Shown: positions 10,746 through 23,409, numbered from the stretch's first letter. The stretch is DNA of 64,000 nt from Deroplatys truncata (GCA_030765065.1 CM060979.1:111712350-111776349), one strand, 5' to 3'. Program-made: numbers and translations. Notes: generated from the sequence alone by a model not told the origin.

Positions 10746-11590
10746 TCTGATGTGTTACACTCACATGACTTTCTCTACTCTTGTACAAACTATTTTTACA
10801 AACGCTGATTCTCCATATGCTTCATGTTAATCGAGATGTTAATCTTGTTGCTAATTTTCTTGTAGATACAAGGGGAATTGCTAGGCTTTAAGCGATAGTC
10901 AAATATTTTAAGAGGTGGTTGCTATGTGGAGTATTCCATTCTCTTTGATTACCAGGACAAAAAATTAATAACGAATTTGATAAAAAGTATAAGTATTGGA
11001 AAATTTAAGGGAATAACAAGCAATATCTCGGAAATAGTTCACCCAACAACAACAAAAAATGTGCATGACATAAATTATTCAATTTTAACGCGATCTACAT
11101 TTTTGTGTAGTAAACTTTTGTCTATCTGTTATGGTTTACCAGTTATGCAAAAGTCATTTACAATGAAGAATACTTTTAGATACATTCCCAGAAAACTCGA
11201 GATATACATTTCATTTGTCACGAAAACATCTTAAACATATGATATTTTAAAGAAAATCGTTAGAGCCATTTTTGAGAAAATAAAATTTTCGGAAAAGGTT
11301 CCATGTAAAGGATAATCTGGGTGGGGGGATTTTCTTGAAAACCTTCGTGTCGCATCTCTGGAAGATACTGATCCTAAATACCAAGTTTGGTGTTTATCCG
11401 ACTGTTCGTTTCTGAGTTATGCTGTTCACAGACACACAGACATACAGACACACACACACGGACATGTTTCCAAAAATGTTTTTTTTATTCAGGGGGTCTC
11501 AAAACATGTATTTCCGGTGAAATCTCGGTATCCAATTTTTGGGTGGAATACAATACTTCCCCTACTTACTATACGTAGTAGAGAAAGTAA
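10746..11590 (+). mobile_element. HX repeat copy 5
   Basis: Complete copy starting TCTGATGTGTTACACTCAC after an AAAA flank and ending in a CTTACTATACGTAGTAG hairpin followed by GAGAAAGTAA and an A run. This copy shows both termini clearly and is the best reference for the family. The CA tract is short and interrupted (11429-11460). Confidence 0.9.
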
Positions 11591-12220
11591 AAAATTATTT
11601 ATGCATATAGGTAAACGAACCCCAAACATCCAGTTTCTTGCCACCACTGATTCTATTCAGCTAACCTACCAGCTCAAGGTGAGCTGCTTATGCAGTAACA
11701 ACTTGTTCCATTGAAGTTAAAATGCCATCACATACGCCCTGTTTATTCCAGTATTCCGCTAAATTAGGTAGTCAGTAGTTCAGGTACAGGTCAGCTTTAA
11801 ATTTGTGTTATTTCGCACCTACTCAAACATAAACGGAGAAATAAAGACACGGAAATCTCGAAGTAGGCTGTCTGATTCATTGCTTCTCACGCGATTGATT
11901 TAAACTGCATACACATAGACGCATGTCTCAACGGTACTCATCCACTAAAGCGGTAGTACATAGTTCATAGAAATAGTTTTTTTCTAGGGCTTTTTGTTAC
12001 AAATCCAATACGACGTACAACTATCTGCCAGACTGCAGCCTAAACGTTGGTGTTACATTCAGTTTTAAATAGCGAATGTCAAAATATTTACCATCTTATT
12101 TCCCATTTATTCTGCGTTTTGTTTCCCTAGTGGTTACATATATAAAATCAAAATATTTTAAAATTATTTCCTTTACCTTTTATTGACTGTCAATCAAGCT
12201 GTATCCGCCACTTGAGAAGC

Positions 12221-12274
<54 letters not shown>

Positions 12275-13019
12275 TTGTTGTTGGACCTACTTCGAGTTGC
12301 AATGACATTTATGGTATTTTCCGCGAACTTCAACATTCGTTGTGCCGGTACAAATATCCTGACTACATATTTAAGTTTTAATCAAATGCCATGCAATTCT
12401 ATTTTGGTTTATTTTAATTCCAATTTCTGAAGCACTCGTAATGGTTTCAAATTAAGTTATGACATTTATACCTTCTCCTATATTTTATTTCGTGTTTCGC
12501 TCTTTCGATTAGCTAATCTAGAGGATATTCTTCCGGCTTGAGAATATGCAGAAGTAATACTCGTTTTCAATCCAGCTTTCAGATAAATTTGGAAACCATT
12601 GGATCACTTTAAACGTTGGTTTTGTCTGTCATTACTCGTATGATTTAATTGCCTTTTCGTAATGCATTTTTTAGGAATTGCTTTTAGATCCTAATTGTTG
12701 TAATTACTTCATAAGCATACTCAGAATAAGTTTATTATAAGGTTGCTGTGTTACAACGTTCCCAACATGTAACTATGGAATTACTGCCCTATCAATGCAG
12801 CATAGTTCACCAAAGTAGGCTACGAGTAATTAAACTCGCACATTACCTGCAAATGGACTATAGTACTACCTACCCTCTTCCCTCTCTCACGGGAAATCCC
12901 AATGTATGATCGACGGTTTAAGTTCCATTAATTACCACTTTATTAATTCTATAATCTCACTTGTATCGTAGTCACCACTGTCATCATAAGCACCATTAAG
13001 TTTACTATCAACTATATTT
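11591..13019. other. Unassigned interval with one microsatellite
   Basis: No coding or mobile-element signature recognised apart from the (GT)n tract at 12222-12273. Confidence 0.4.
12222..12273. repeat. (GT)n microsatellite
   Basis: About 26 uninterrupted dinucleotide units. Unlike the HX-associated tracts it has no HX sequence around it. Confidence 0.95.
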
Positions 13020-14752
13020 TTACTTTCTCTTTTACGTATAGCAAGTAGGGGAAGTGTTGTATTCCACCCAAAAATTTGATACCGAGATTTCACTGGAAAT
13101 ATATGTTTTGAGCCCCCTGAATGCAAAAAAAGAACATTTTTGGAAACATGCCCGTGTGTGTGCCTGTGTGTGTGTGTGTTTGTGAACAGCATAACTCAGA
13201 AACGAACAGTCGGATAAACACCAAACTTGGTATTTAGGTTCAGTATCTTCCAGAGATGCGACACGAAGGTTTTTAAGAAAATCCCCCCACCCCAGATTAC
13301 CCTTTACATGGAACATTTTTCAAACATTTTAATTTTCTCAAAAATGGTTCTAACGATTTTGATTAAAATATATGTTTAAGATATTTTCATGACAAATGAA
13401 ATGTATATCTCGAATTTTCTGGGAATGTCTACAAAAGTATTCTTCATTGTGAACGACTTTTGCATATTTGGTAAACCATAAGAGATAGACAAAATTTTAC
13501 TACACAAAAAATGTAGATCGCGTTAAAATACACAATTTATGTCATATACCCTTTTACTTTCTCTACTACGTATAGTAAGTAGGGGAAGTATTGCATTCCA
13601 CCCAAAAATTCGATACCGAGATTTCACCGGAAATACATGTTTTGAGACCTCCTGAATACAAAAAAAGCATTTTTGGAAACATGTCCGTGTGTGTGTCTGT
13701 GTGTCTGTGTGTGTGTGTGTGTCTGTGTGTGTGTCTGTGTGTGTGAACAGCATAACTCAAAAACGAACAGTCGGATAAACACCAAACTTGGTATTTAGGT
13801 TCAGTATCTTCCAGAGATGCGACACGAAGGTTTTCAAGAAAATCCCCCCACCCCAGACTACCCTTTACATGGAACATTTTTCGAAAATTTTAATTTTCTC
13901 AAAAATGGCTCTAACGATTTTGATTAAAATATCATATGTTTAAGATAATGTCATGAGAAATGAAATGTATATCTCGAATTTTCTGGGAATGTCTCCAAAA
14001 GTATTCTTCATTGTGAACGACTTTTGCATAACTGGTAAACCATAAGAGATAGACAAATTTTTACTACACAAAAAATGTAGATCTCGTTAAAATACACAAC
14101 TTATGTCATATACATTTCTTTTGTTGAGTGAACCGTTTTCGAGATATTGCTTGTTATTCCCTTAAATTTTCCAATACTTATACTTTTTCTCAAATTCGTT
14201 ATTCATTTTTTTATGTCCTGGACTTGCAAAGAGAATGGAATACGCCGCATAGCAACCAGCGTTAAAATATTTGACCATCGCTTAAAAGCTACCATATTCC
14301 CCTTGCATCTACAAGAAAAATACCAATAAGTTTGACATCTCGATATCTCGATTAACATAAAGCATATGGAGAATAGGCGTTTGTAAAAATAGATTGTACA
14401 AGAGTAGAGAAAGTTATGTGAGTGTAACACATCAGATTTTTTTGTTGTTGAATGAACCATTTTCGAGATATTGCTTGTTATTCCCTTAAATTTTCCAATG
14501 CTTTTTCTCAAATGGGAATTCGTTATTCATTTCTTTATGTCCTGGACATGCAAAGAGAATGGAATGCGCCGCATAGCAACCAGCTCTTAAAAGATTTGAC
14601 TATCGCTTAAAGCCTACCATATTCCCCTTGCATCTACAAGAAAATTAGCAATAAGATTAACATCTCGATTAACATGAAGCATATGGAGAATAAGCGTTTG
14701 TAAAAATAGTTTGTACAAGAGTAGAGAAAGTCATGTGAGTGCACACATCAGA
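13020..14752 (-). mobile_element. HX repeat copy 6, split by HX copy 7
   Basis: The hairpin-end part is 13020-13553 and the remainder resumes at 14437-14752. The break lies after GTCATATAC, where uninterrupted copies have a T-rich stretch (ATTTCTTTTGTTGAGTGAAC). After copy 7 the sequence resumes TTTGTTGTTGAATGAAC. This is an independent second case of self-nesting at a different internal position from copies 3 and 4. Confidence 0.85.
13554..14436 (-). mobile_element. HX repeat copy 7, nested in copy 6
   Basis: A complete 883-bp copy from TTACTTTCTCTACTACGTAT to CACATCAGA with a GT/CTGT tract at about 13686-13745. It is almost identical to copy 4 over long stretches. Confidence 0.9.
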
Positions 14753-16478
14753 TTTTTTATTCTTAAGATACAGCATAATCATGGTTCAGGCAGCTATTGC
14801 GGAGAATCTCAAGTTGTATTAATAATATAGTTACTTCAGAAAGCCATTCACTTTTCCCTGCGTAATTGAAAAGCCTTGATCACATTACAATGGAAGTCCT
14901 TGTGCTGCTGTTGAAATACTGATATACAGATGTATGATGGCATCATCACTGGAGTGAAAGTGAATAATTACTTGCTGCTGTTCATTTGCAAAAGCCAGCG
15001 AATCAAGCCAATATAGGGTTTCCAGATGGTTAAAACTTTTTCCACTTTAAGTGAACTTGACAAAAATATTTAACTTCGGAATTATTAAAGCTGTAGTTAA
15101 TAAAGCAGAATTTAGTAACTAATTCAGCTTACCCCAATTGGAGGCTGCCATAAACAAAGCACTTTAAACAAACGAAAATAAAACACTATCTGTAAATAAT
15201 TATAATCTACAAATGTGTGTGTATGTGTGTGTTCGGAGAGAGTGTGTACCCCAAAGTTTAGACATTGAAACTTAGTTGCTATTTTCTAATATTATTGTTT
15301 GTATAAATTAAAATGACTGGACGTCCATTTTAAGCTATTTTATGGAATATCAAGCTGTCTCGAGTAAGGCCGGAAGAAGGGCGTTATCATTGAGAAGAAT
15401 GATTTCCGGTGAGGTGACGGGACGAACACTGCCGCCCAACTTGGAACTGTTAACGTGTTGTTAGCGTGTTAAAGCGCGTTCCTAATGCAACTGCTATTCT
15501 GTTAAAATCGATATTGTTTAACTTGTAAACAATTCCTGGCATTCCTGTTTGAATCGTATTCATTTTACCGTGTTATGTGCACATGTGAATTTTTAAAACA
15601 TTTTAATACTGAAAGTATGTGCAATTAATTAGCAGTAAACGAAAGGTAAATTAATGAAAAATTAAACCTCCGATGCTATTGTTTAAAAATCTGAACCCGC
15701 TTCCACGTTAGCCTTTACACGTTCAGTGTAAAATAACAATTAGGTATCGTTCACAATAAACCACAATAACAATATGTTTAAAATTAAATTAGCTACTTAC
15801 AATGTTGCAAGTCGTCTTTAGGATACATTGGCTATCCTGAGCAGTTCACCAGAATATAGCTATGACTAAAATGAGAGAAGTTTAATGCGCATTCGGATAT
15901 TTCGTCACGGTTTCTCAGGGGGTAGAATATCAACAAGGAAAGTCAAAGGTGCGCTGTTCGAATTTTAAAGTCTTATTATGCTTCCCAGGAAAATAAAACA
16001 TTACTATTCAACCTCATTCCAGATAATATATTATTTATCTTTCCTCGTCTGTTGCACTGTATGTATTTATCCCGGAAGGGCGACTTCCTGTAGCATGGCG
16101 ATGAGTAACCCCACGCTACTCCACGGGGAAAATTTGTAAAAATGTTGTAGGTTTTTTCCCGTATTGCTTAGAGAATTAGCAGTCTCCATTTATCATTGTT
16201 TTGGTCCTGTGAAGAAAAATCATGCAAAGCAAACACTATGAAACGACGTAAGACGTTAAGCAAGTAGTGTGTCAGTATTTTCACAAGGATTAAATTTAGT
16301 GCCATCGTAAGGGAATATTACCGCAAGCGTCTCGCTATAGCTTCTCTGTGGAACAGCATATACAGTCAGTGCCATCTACTGCAAACACTTTGAGTAGAAA
16401 GATTTACCACAAAAGCAGAAATGGCATAACAGCTGCACAAGCTCTAAACATTCAACTGAAAGACAATCTAAAATTTTT
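14753..16478. other. No recognised feature
   Basis: About 1.7 kb without a transposon domain, tRNA-like promoter or notable repeat apart from a short GT tract near 15213. Confidence 0.4.
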
Positions 16479-17282
16479 TTGATGTGATACATTCACATGA
16501 CTTCCTCTACCCTCTATAATTTATTAGTGGGTATACAAACTAGTATTACTAAACCATATTTTTATATCTACTTCATTTTAAGCCAAATTAACTTTTGTAA
16601 AAGTAGCCACATTACACATTTCACTATAGATGAAAGGGAACAGCGATAACTCAAATGTTTCAGACCTGGATGCAATACGCAGCATTAAAATTCCATACTG
16701 TTTCCATGCAATCGCCAGAAACAACTTAAAATCCATGGAACTTAAAAAGAATGATAAAGTATCGAACAAATCGAACCATTAATAACGGATATCTCGAAAA
16801 TGGCTGATGCCACAAAAATGTTTTTTTTTTTTAATAAATTGTGTATTCTAAAGAGATCTACATGTTTTTGTCTACGTCTATCGCTTAAGGTTCACCAGTA
16901 TGCAAGTTATACAAAATGTCTTCCGAATGAAGAGGACTACACGGGCGGGCTATCCCCAGAAAATTCAAAATACGCATTTTATTTGTCATGCAAATATCTT
17001 TAGTATATGGTACTTGGGGATTTTTTAAAAAAATTACTATTGCATCTTTGGAAGCAACTAAACCTAAATCTCAAGTTTGGTATTTATCCGACATTTCGTA
17101 TTTTAATTATGCTGTTCACAGACACACAGACAGACCGATAGACAAACGGACCTTTTTCTAAAAATGCTTTTCCTTTAATTCAGGGGCATCAAAACATTTA
17201 TTTCCGGTGAAATCTCGGTATCGAATATTTGGTTGGAATGCAATATCTTCTCTACCTACTATGTACGTGGTAGAGAAAGTAA
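16479..17282 (+). mobile_element. HX repeat copy 8, diverged
   Basis: The left end reads GATGTGATACATTCACATGA and the right end GTAGAGAAAGTAA, with the internal landmarks TTTCCGGTGAAATCTCGGTA and CAGACACACAGACAGACC at the microsatellite site. It is clearly older than copies 4 and 7. Confidence 0.8.
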
Positions 17283-17518
17283 ATATAACATTTTAATTCC
17301 TGATAATTTTCGATTTTCGATGATTAATTCATACTAATGTGTATTACAAGTTACCTCGAAGTCAGTCGTAGTATTAATCATTTATGTATCTTTAAGCGCT
17401 ACTCTTTTATGTAAGGGTTGTCAAATCTATTATTATGAAGCTTATTATAATTAGGTCATCATAATTACTCATCTCCAAGGTATACTGATGAATTTTATTG
17501 GGGCACAAAATTATAAAA

Positions 17519-18211
17519 TAATTTATTCACATGGCCTTTCTACTCACTCTCCTACAATTACTCTTACAAAATGTTATTATTCTAGTTACTTCTTGTTAGT
17601 CCAGATAAACTTTCCGTTCACATTCACACATTTCGTTATACCATATAGTAGGTAAAGCGATAGTGAGGTTCTTAAAGAGCATGTCTTTGCATGACCACGA
17701 AGAAAAAACGAATGACTTTCCACTTGAGAAAAGTAAAAATATTTCAGATTCAAACCAATAACAAGGAATATCTCTGAAATGGTTAACTCCACAACCAATT
17801 ACACAAAGTCATTCAGATTGAAGAGAACTTCACAGCTATTCTCATAAAATTCAATATTTTATTTGTTATGTAAACATCTTAAAGATGAGTACTTTACTCA
17901 AAATCATTAGAGGCATTTTTGAGAGAAAAGTCTTCGATATAAAGCCTAGATTGGGATGGATGATTTTCTTTTCTTTAAAATCTTGCTGTCGCATCTTTGG
18001 AAGATGCTGAACCTAAATACCCGGTTTGGTATTTATTAGACCCATCGTTTTTGGGTTGTGTGTTCACACGTGCGCGCATAATACACACACACAGACCTTT
18101 TCTGGAAAGTTTTGTTTTATTCCGGGGCCTCAAAACATGTATTTCCGGCGTGGAATTTTTGGATGGAATGCAATCCTTCTCTACCTACTAGTTACGCTGT
18201 AGAGAAAGTAA
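17519..18211 (+). mobile_element. HX repeat copy 9, diverged and shortened
   Basis: Left end TATTCACATGGCCTTTCTAC, right end GTAGAGAAAGTAA. Internal landmarks are a GATGCTGAACCTAAATACC segment and ACACACACAGACC. Several internal deletions reduce it to about 0.7 kb. Confidence 0.75.
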
Positions 18212-19279
18212 AATTCCAAGCCTTTTAGAAATTGATATTGCAAAAGCTTATAACCGCAAAGACTAATAAGTTTGATTATTTACAACATTTCAATAGGATC
18301 CATGTCTATTTAAAGAGTTATAATAGTTTTTATTACCTACATTATTCGTGCACAAAAATAGATTAGCAAGTAAAGAGTATAGCTTTGATCTATCGATATC
18401 GATTGTAAACATGAGATATTTTCTAACTCCTCAGACCGGTTAATATGTTTATTCCATTTTTTTAATTCCATTAATTAACGTAATAATGGTCGAAACTATA
18501 AAGCCCGGGACTTAAAGTAGGTACTTACAGCATTGTAAGTTGCCATTGGGGTATGTTATCTAAATACAATTTGAGATCTCCTTGTGGTTTACCGGAAAAA
18601 ATGCGAATCAGTTAGGGAATTTAATGTCGTACTAGCATGTTGCTATGGTAGCTCAGTGGTTCAAATCCCGGCGATGGCATTGAATTTTTCAGTCGTCTGA
18701 TACTACCTTTCCAACTTTGTCCAACACACGGCTTGTGTGGAAAAACAATTAATTCTAATATTTTTTATGTGTTCAAAACATCATATGACATGTGCATTGC
18801 ACAGAGATGCAACAGATCTTCAAGAGTGCCTTTTTTTCAATTCCGCACAAAACGATTAACTATTTCAAGTCTTCTGTGTAAGGAAATACGCAGTAAACTC
18901 GGTGTATTTGTAACGATGTGCCCATTTCATTGTTAAAAATATGTATTTAAAGGATTGAGTAACACTTAAGCGCTCTAATGAGTTAAAAACTAAATTCTCT
19001 TGAAGGGATGTTATGCAGGTATGTCTGAAGCTACTGCAAGTAGCTTTATATATTTAGAATTAGAAGTTTTGCAAACATTGCCGTTTGCTATTGAACATCT
19101 TACGCACAGGTACACGCACGTCTCCCCTTCCCATAGTTCCGATTCGGTGAAATGAGTAAAATTTAGAAAATATATACCAAACATATTCTTTTCCAAAATT
19201 AAAGGAGTTGGATAAACATTTTCCAAAACTCTTGTTACCTTTCATTGTTCTTTACCCTTCCTTTTTATTGTACAATTTA
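18212..19279. other. Mostly unassigned; partial tRNA-like head
   Basis: Only the tRNA-like fragment at 18641-18690 is recognisable. No coding motif is seen. Confidence 0.4.
18641..18690 (+). repeat. Truncated tRNA-like fragment
   Basis: GCTATGGTAGCTCAGTGG is fused directly to TTCAAATCCCGGCGATGG. The first half looks like an A-box region and the second like a B-box/T-arm, with the middle of a tRNA missing. It is probably a decayed SINE head. Confidence 0.5.
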
Positions 19280-19765
19280 TTACCTTCTCTACCGTCTAAA
19301 TGGTATATAGAGGAAGCATTGTGTTCTACCTAAAACACCGATATCTGAATTTCACCGGAAACACGCTTTGCAGATTCTAAGAAAACACTAATAGGAAAAC
19401 TTCAATGGGTGTGTGTAAAAAGTACAACTCAACAGTGAAAATTCGGACATGTACCAAATTTCATAGTCGGGCCAGATCCGTCTAAGGACGTAAGGCGAAA
19501 AGTTTTAAGGAAATTACCACTCTCTAAAATACCCTCGACAAAGAACATTTTCTTCTTTTTGCTAAAACTGGGTCTAATAATTTTGAATGAAGAATCGTTG
19601 GCGTGACAAAAAATAATAACTTGAACAGCCTGTGTAGTGCTCTTTCTTATTGAATTTTGTATCACTGTTACACGTTAAGAGACTGGTAAGCAGTTAAATA
19701 CAAAAATAGATAAACAAATGAAGTCCTAGTTAAAATATACAGTTTATGTTAAAACTGTAGTAATA
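19280..19765 (-). mobile_element. HX repeat copy 10, 5'-incomplete and decayed
   Basis: The hairpin end (TTACCTTCTCTACCGTC) is on the left. Landmarks in order are GAATTTCACCGGAAACACG, a CGGACATGTACCAAATTTC segment, and a diverged GTTAAGAGACTGGTAAGC region. Similarity fades near 19765. Confidence 0.65.
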
Positions 19766-20504
19766 GTAACCACGGTTGCTCGTTTGAATTTTGCATTACT
19801 TATGGATTGTTACGTGTTTTGTTTTACTGACCTCTTGGAAGGAGTATCGTATCAGCCTTCTGTATATTTCTAAATGTATACTGAAAATGTGTATTAAACT
19901 TTTAACATGGTAGTATAGACTATGTTTTTTTCAGAAGGGAGAGAAAAAATCCAATAGGATATATTCACACGATTTCTCCACTCATCACAAATTCGCATAT
20001 ATCCGTTGTGTATTCATACAAAAGTGGTTTTTCTAAACACATTTTGTAATCCACGATATACAGGATGGAAGGCGACGTATGATCATTCGTTTAAACTATA
20101 AAAAAGCACATTATTCTAAGTGTTTTTTCCTTAATAAATTTTTTCCCTAAAGTTTGCCGTTCTTGAGGTAATTTACTATTTTGTTTTGCACAATCTTACA
20201 CTCAACAGGTTAACTTTTAATCCTTCAGCTTCTGCTGCAATGGCAACGAACAAATAAACATTTCCGGTATTCAAATAAACAGAAAACTACACGATTGTAA
20301 CGTAACCTAAATATCATACGGAATATGGAACTGAGGAAGCATTTACAATATTATGCAACGTATTAATAGGAACACTTATTTATAAAGGTAAATAAAATCT
20401 TAAGAAACCCAAGTTACAATATTATGCTTTCTTTCTTTGTGAATTACAAAACCCTGTGAATAATTAAAGCAAGATAAGAACAAAAAATCAATGAGAATTT
20501 CTTT

Positions 20505-21751
20505 TAAATTTTTTAGAGAAATCGTTCAAAATGTGCACTCCTCGCCAACACACAACGTTTTCTCCAATTCTGCTGCACTCTATTAAGTAAGTGTGCTGCT
20601 TAAAGTATTCTTTCTTGCAACGTTTCATCATTAGGCACTTCTGTAATGTATACGCGGGTTTTTCTGTCGTCCCAAAGAAAACAAATTATTGGATTTACAT
20701 TTGGCGACCTTGATGGCCATCTTATTAGTCCATTCCGAACGATCCAGCGTTCTACGTTGATGTTGTGTAAATTGTCACACTTATATGCGGAGGTGTGCCG
20801 TCATGTAATAACCACATATCATTTCTTACTGCCAGGGCAACATCCTCAAGCAGAACTGGTAACGTTTCTTGAAGAAACTAGAGATACATGTCTCCGATCA
20901 AAACACGAGTAGTTATTTACGGACCGATTAATAGGTTTCTTATGAATCCTGTCCAAACATTTAACAGAAAATCTGTGCTGAAAGCTGTCTTGTCTTATTG
21001 TGTGGGAACTGTCCTAAGCACCGGTGTGTAGCAATTCTTTTAATGTTCTCAAACAATCCAATGGTATACGCCGATAATACGGCTCTGCCATGGCTGCTGC
21101 TTTCAGAATCTTCTTCCACCAAGTGAAGGATTTCTTCTTCTTATGCAACATTTCTTTGACCAACTCCAACATGAGGAGATACGCTTCCTGTATCTAGAAC
21201 TCTTTGACAGATGAAAACAAATGTCCTACTGTGTTTGACTCAGGAGTTTAGCGTGACCTGAGCCAGCGCTGTATTATTCTTCTCTCTCGCTCTATTGTTT
21301 TACACCCTGTTCCAAAGGTATTTATCTTTTCTTTCCGGGACAATAAATATTAGGCGAAATAGCATCAAACAACACATTATTATTATCATAATTTGAATAA
21401 GTAAACCTGTAAAATCTGCACATGTAAAACAATATAATTATGACCAAATACATGTGAAACTGCACTTGTTGACTATACTTTTGAAACGTGTATTACGCTA
21501 TTTGAATCGTAGGCATAAAGCTCCCCAGTACACTGCACGCTTGCAGTTCAAGAACAAAGCCATTCTCCTGAGTCAACCACAGTATGATGTGGTATTTGAA
21601 AATCTTCCTCGATAAATTCTTGCCGCATTACGATGTGTTTCGCCGTAAATGAGTAGCATTTCACGATACTCAACATTAGTAAATGAGCCGTTTTGTAACT
21701 GATAACCGGCCTGTTTCGAAAACAAGCCATAAGCGCGATAAACAACAGCAA
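20505..21751 (-). pseudogene. Broken DUF4817/DDE transposase in the mariner element
   Basis: The N-terminal part near 21690-21590 reads FTNVEYREMLLIYGETHRNA (typical YTNEEYAEM...YGEARGNA). After the MITE the sequence gives RTFVFICQRVLDTGSVSPH (cf. RTFVSVHQRLRETGSF). Toward 20700 it reads GLIRWPSRSPNVNPIICFLW, matching the PRSPDLTPLDFFLW block, with the catalytic SPD appearing as SPN. The C-terminal end is LNRVQQNWRKRCVLARSAHF. Several stops and frameshifts separate these pieces. It would have cut and joined DNA at TA sites but is now dead. Confidence 0.8.
21229..21582. mobile_element. 354-bp MITE with 18-bp TIRs, TA-flanked, nested in the mariner
   Basis: The left end CTGTGTTTGACTCAGGAG and the reverse complement of the right end CTGTGGTTGACTCAGGAG differ at one position. 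TA lies outside both (21227-21228 and 21583-21584). Skipping the element and one TA makes the transposase similarity continuous, with HH immediately before RTFVFICQR, which independently confirms the boundaries. It has no coding capacity. Confidence 0.9.
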
Positions 21752-22535
21752 AAGTGCGTTTCTTTATAAACAAATAGCTTAAGTACGTTTCTTTTGATCT
21801 TACAGTGTTGTCATGTTGTGTAGTCCCGTGGCTAAAGATGTAGATTCGAGTGAGATAAATTTCGAAAGCTTATAATAATGGTAAGAGTGCGAATTGTTTT
21901 AACACAAAATGTATTTAAACACGCAGAAAATGCTTATCTTTTAATCTCTTCTAAAATATTCGAAAAAAGTATCGTATAATCTTAATTTAAAATACAGTCA
22001 ATATTAAGCAATTTTCACTTTTTTCTCAAAAACTGCTTTAAAAACAGCAAAACTGCGGTAAGATTTTTTTGTTTCATTCATTACAAATAGTCATCGTGTT
22101 CAAGGTTGATTATTGGTCGCTTTCCATCCTATATTTGCACTTAGGAATGATTTCAGATTAAGCAGTTAATGCTTGGTTACATATAACAACTTGCAACATT
22201 CAAAAACTTAGTCAGCATAAGAAGCTCCTGTAATGGGGGGGGGGGAGGATGAGAAAGAGAAAAGTATGGCTTAGAGTAGAGGTATCTTCTTGAAAATTTT
22301 AGCTCACTATGCTTAACATGTGAAATTTTGTGTTTATGCCACTGTTTGTTTATTCACAGACACGTAGAACCTTTTTCCTATAAGTAATGTTTCTTTCTTT
22401 CTTTCATTTATTTATTTATTTATTTTTGGTTGGGATTCAGCGGAAGAAAACACGTTTATTTCCGGTGAAATCTCGATAGGTATCGCATTTTTAGTGACAT
22501 GCAGCACTTCCTCTGCCTAAGGTAGAAAAAATATA

Positions 22536-23409
22536 AATATGTGAATAGTTAATGGTAGACAAAGCCGTGTAATTTTAACACAAATTAATTTCTTTAAGAA
22601 TAAAATAAATTTTAATGAAGAAATTTGAACTAAACATCGTTCAGCATCGCCGTTACAGTTGACATTTTCATGAATTCTACAGAAAGAATTTGTAATTCCC
22701 AAAGCGTTGCACTTCCCAGATGCCTTAACACAACGCTGGTAGAAAAGGTACGTGATAACATGTAAAATATGAATCCTAACACAAGTCTCACGAGGTTTCC
22801 TGGTTCTTCTTCATATCATCATGTGGCATGATAATGGCATACTATTCGTATGTAGCACATGTTTCGTCGTAAAAGATCGGCCAGCGCAGCGGTGACGAAA
22901 GCTATCTTAAAAATAGCAGCGTGACTTTACCGGAGAAAGGCAAAGTTTTATTAAGTCCTAAATAAAACAGGCAGTGAAAGGTCACTAGCAGTTCCGTGTA
23001 TACGCATGTTTGAAGCTCGGCCGTGAGCACGTACTTAAGATAAAATTAAATAGGTGGTAGGTAGTTCCAAGAAACACTTGTCGCTGACTAGCGTGAAAGG
23101 ATTGCAGAACAAAGCGCTCCAGAGGTGTTTACATTGCGAGTCTTTGACGTGCACGACTAGCTACAGTTCCTAGCTAGCACATGTGGTACGTAACACAAAG
23201 CTCCCCGTTGTGAGGAATGCCAATGAGCTGAGTGACCACAGGACTGCCAACGTCGATGGTTTAGCGCTAAATTTAGAGCACTGGATCTTACAATACTATT
23301 TTTATTCAAATCGAAAACCTGCTTCCCGCATTTCTCAAAATATGTCTAAAAGAAAATACTTCCTGAGAAACGGACGCCAAAAAAAGCATAAAGGTCCCGC
23401 CGCTCTCTC

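Larger units (their letters stand above)
20061..22131 (-). mobile_element. Tc1/mariner-superfamily element (DUF4817 type), TA-flanked, inactive
   Basis: The termini are near-identical inverted repeats: CAGGATGGAAGGCGAC on the left, and TAGGATGGAAAGCGAC as the reverse complement of the right end. TA flanks both sides (20059-20060 and 22132-22133). The 2071-bp element carries a broken minus-strand transposase. It is inserted in HX copy 11 and contains a MITE at 21229-21582. Confidence 0.85.
19950..22535 (+). mobile_element. HX repeat copy 11, split by a Tc1/mariner element
   Basis: The TC-end part is 19950-20060 (TCCAATAGGATATATTCACAC, then TTTCTCCACTC). The hairpin-end part resumes after the mariner at 22134 and runs to about 22535, with GTTTATTTCCGGTGAAATCTC and a CTTTC/ATTT microsatellite near 22390-22425. 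Both halves have the same orientation and complementary content, so they belong to one copy. Confidence 0.7.

Noticed and set aside
13566-13877. A conserved minus-strand open frame (MFHVKGSLGWGDFLENLRVA...) recurring at 8226, 8911, 13032 and 13566
   Set aside because: It recurs only because the DNA of HX copies is similar. It runs into Thr-His repeats from the CA microsatellite and is broken in older copies.
21229-21582. Intron within the mariner transposase
   Set aside because: The ends are inverted repeats with TA on both sides and lack a GT...AG pair at the junctions, so a MITE explains it better.
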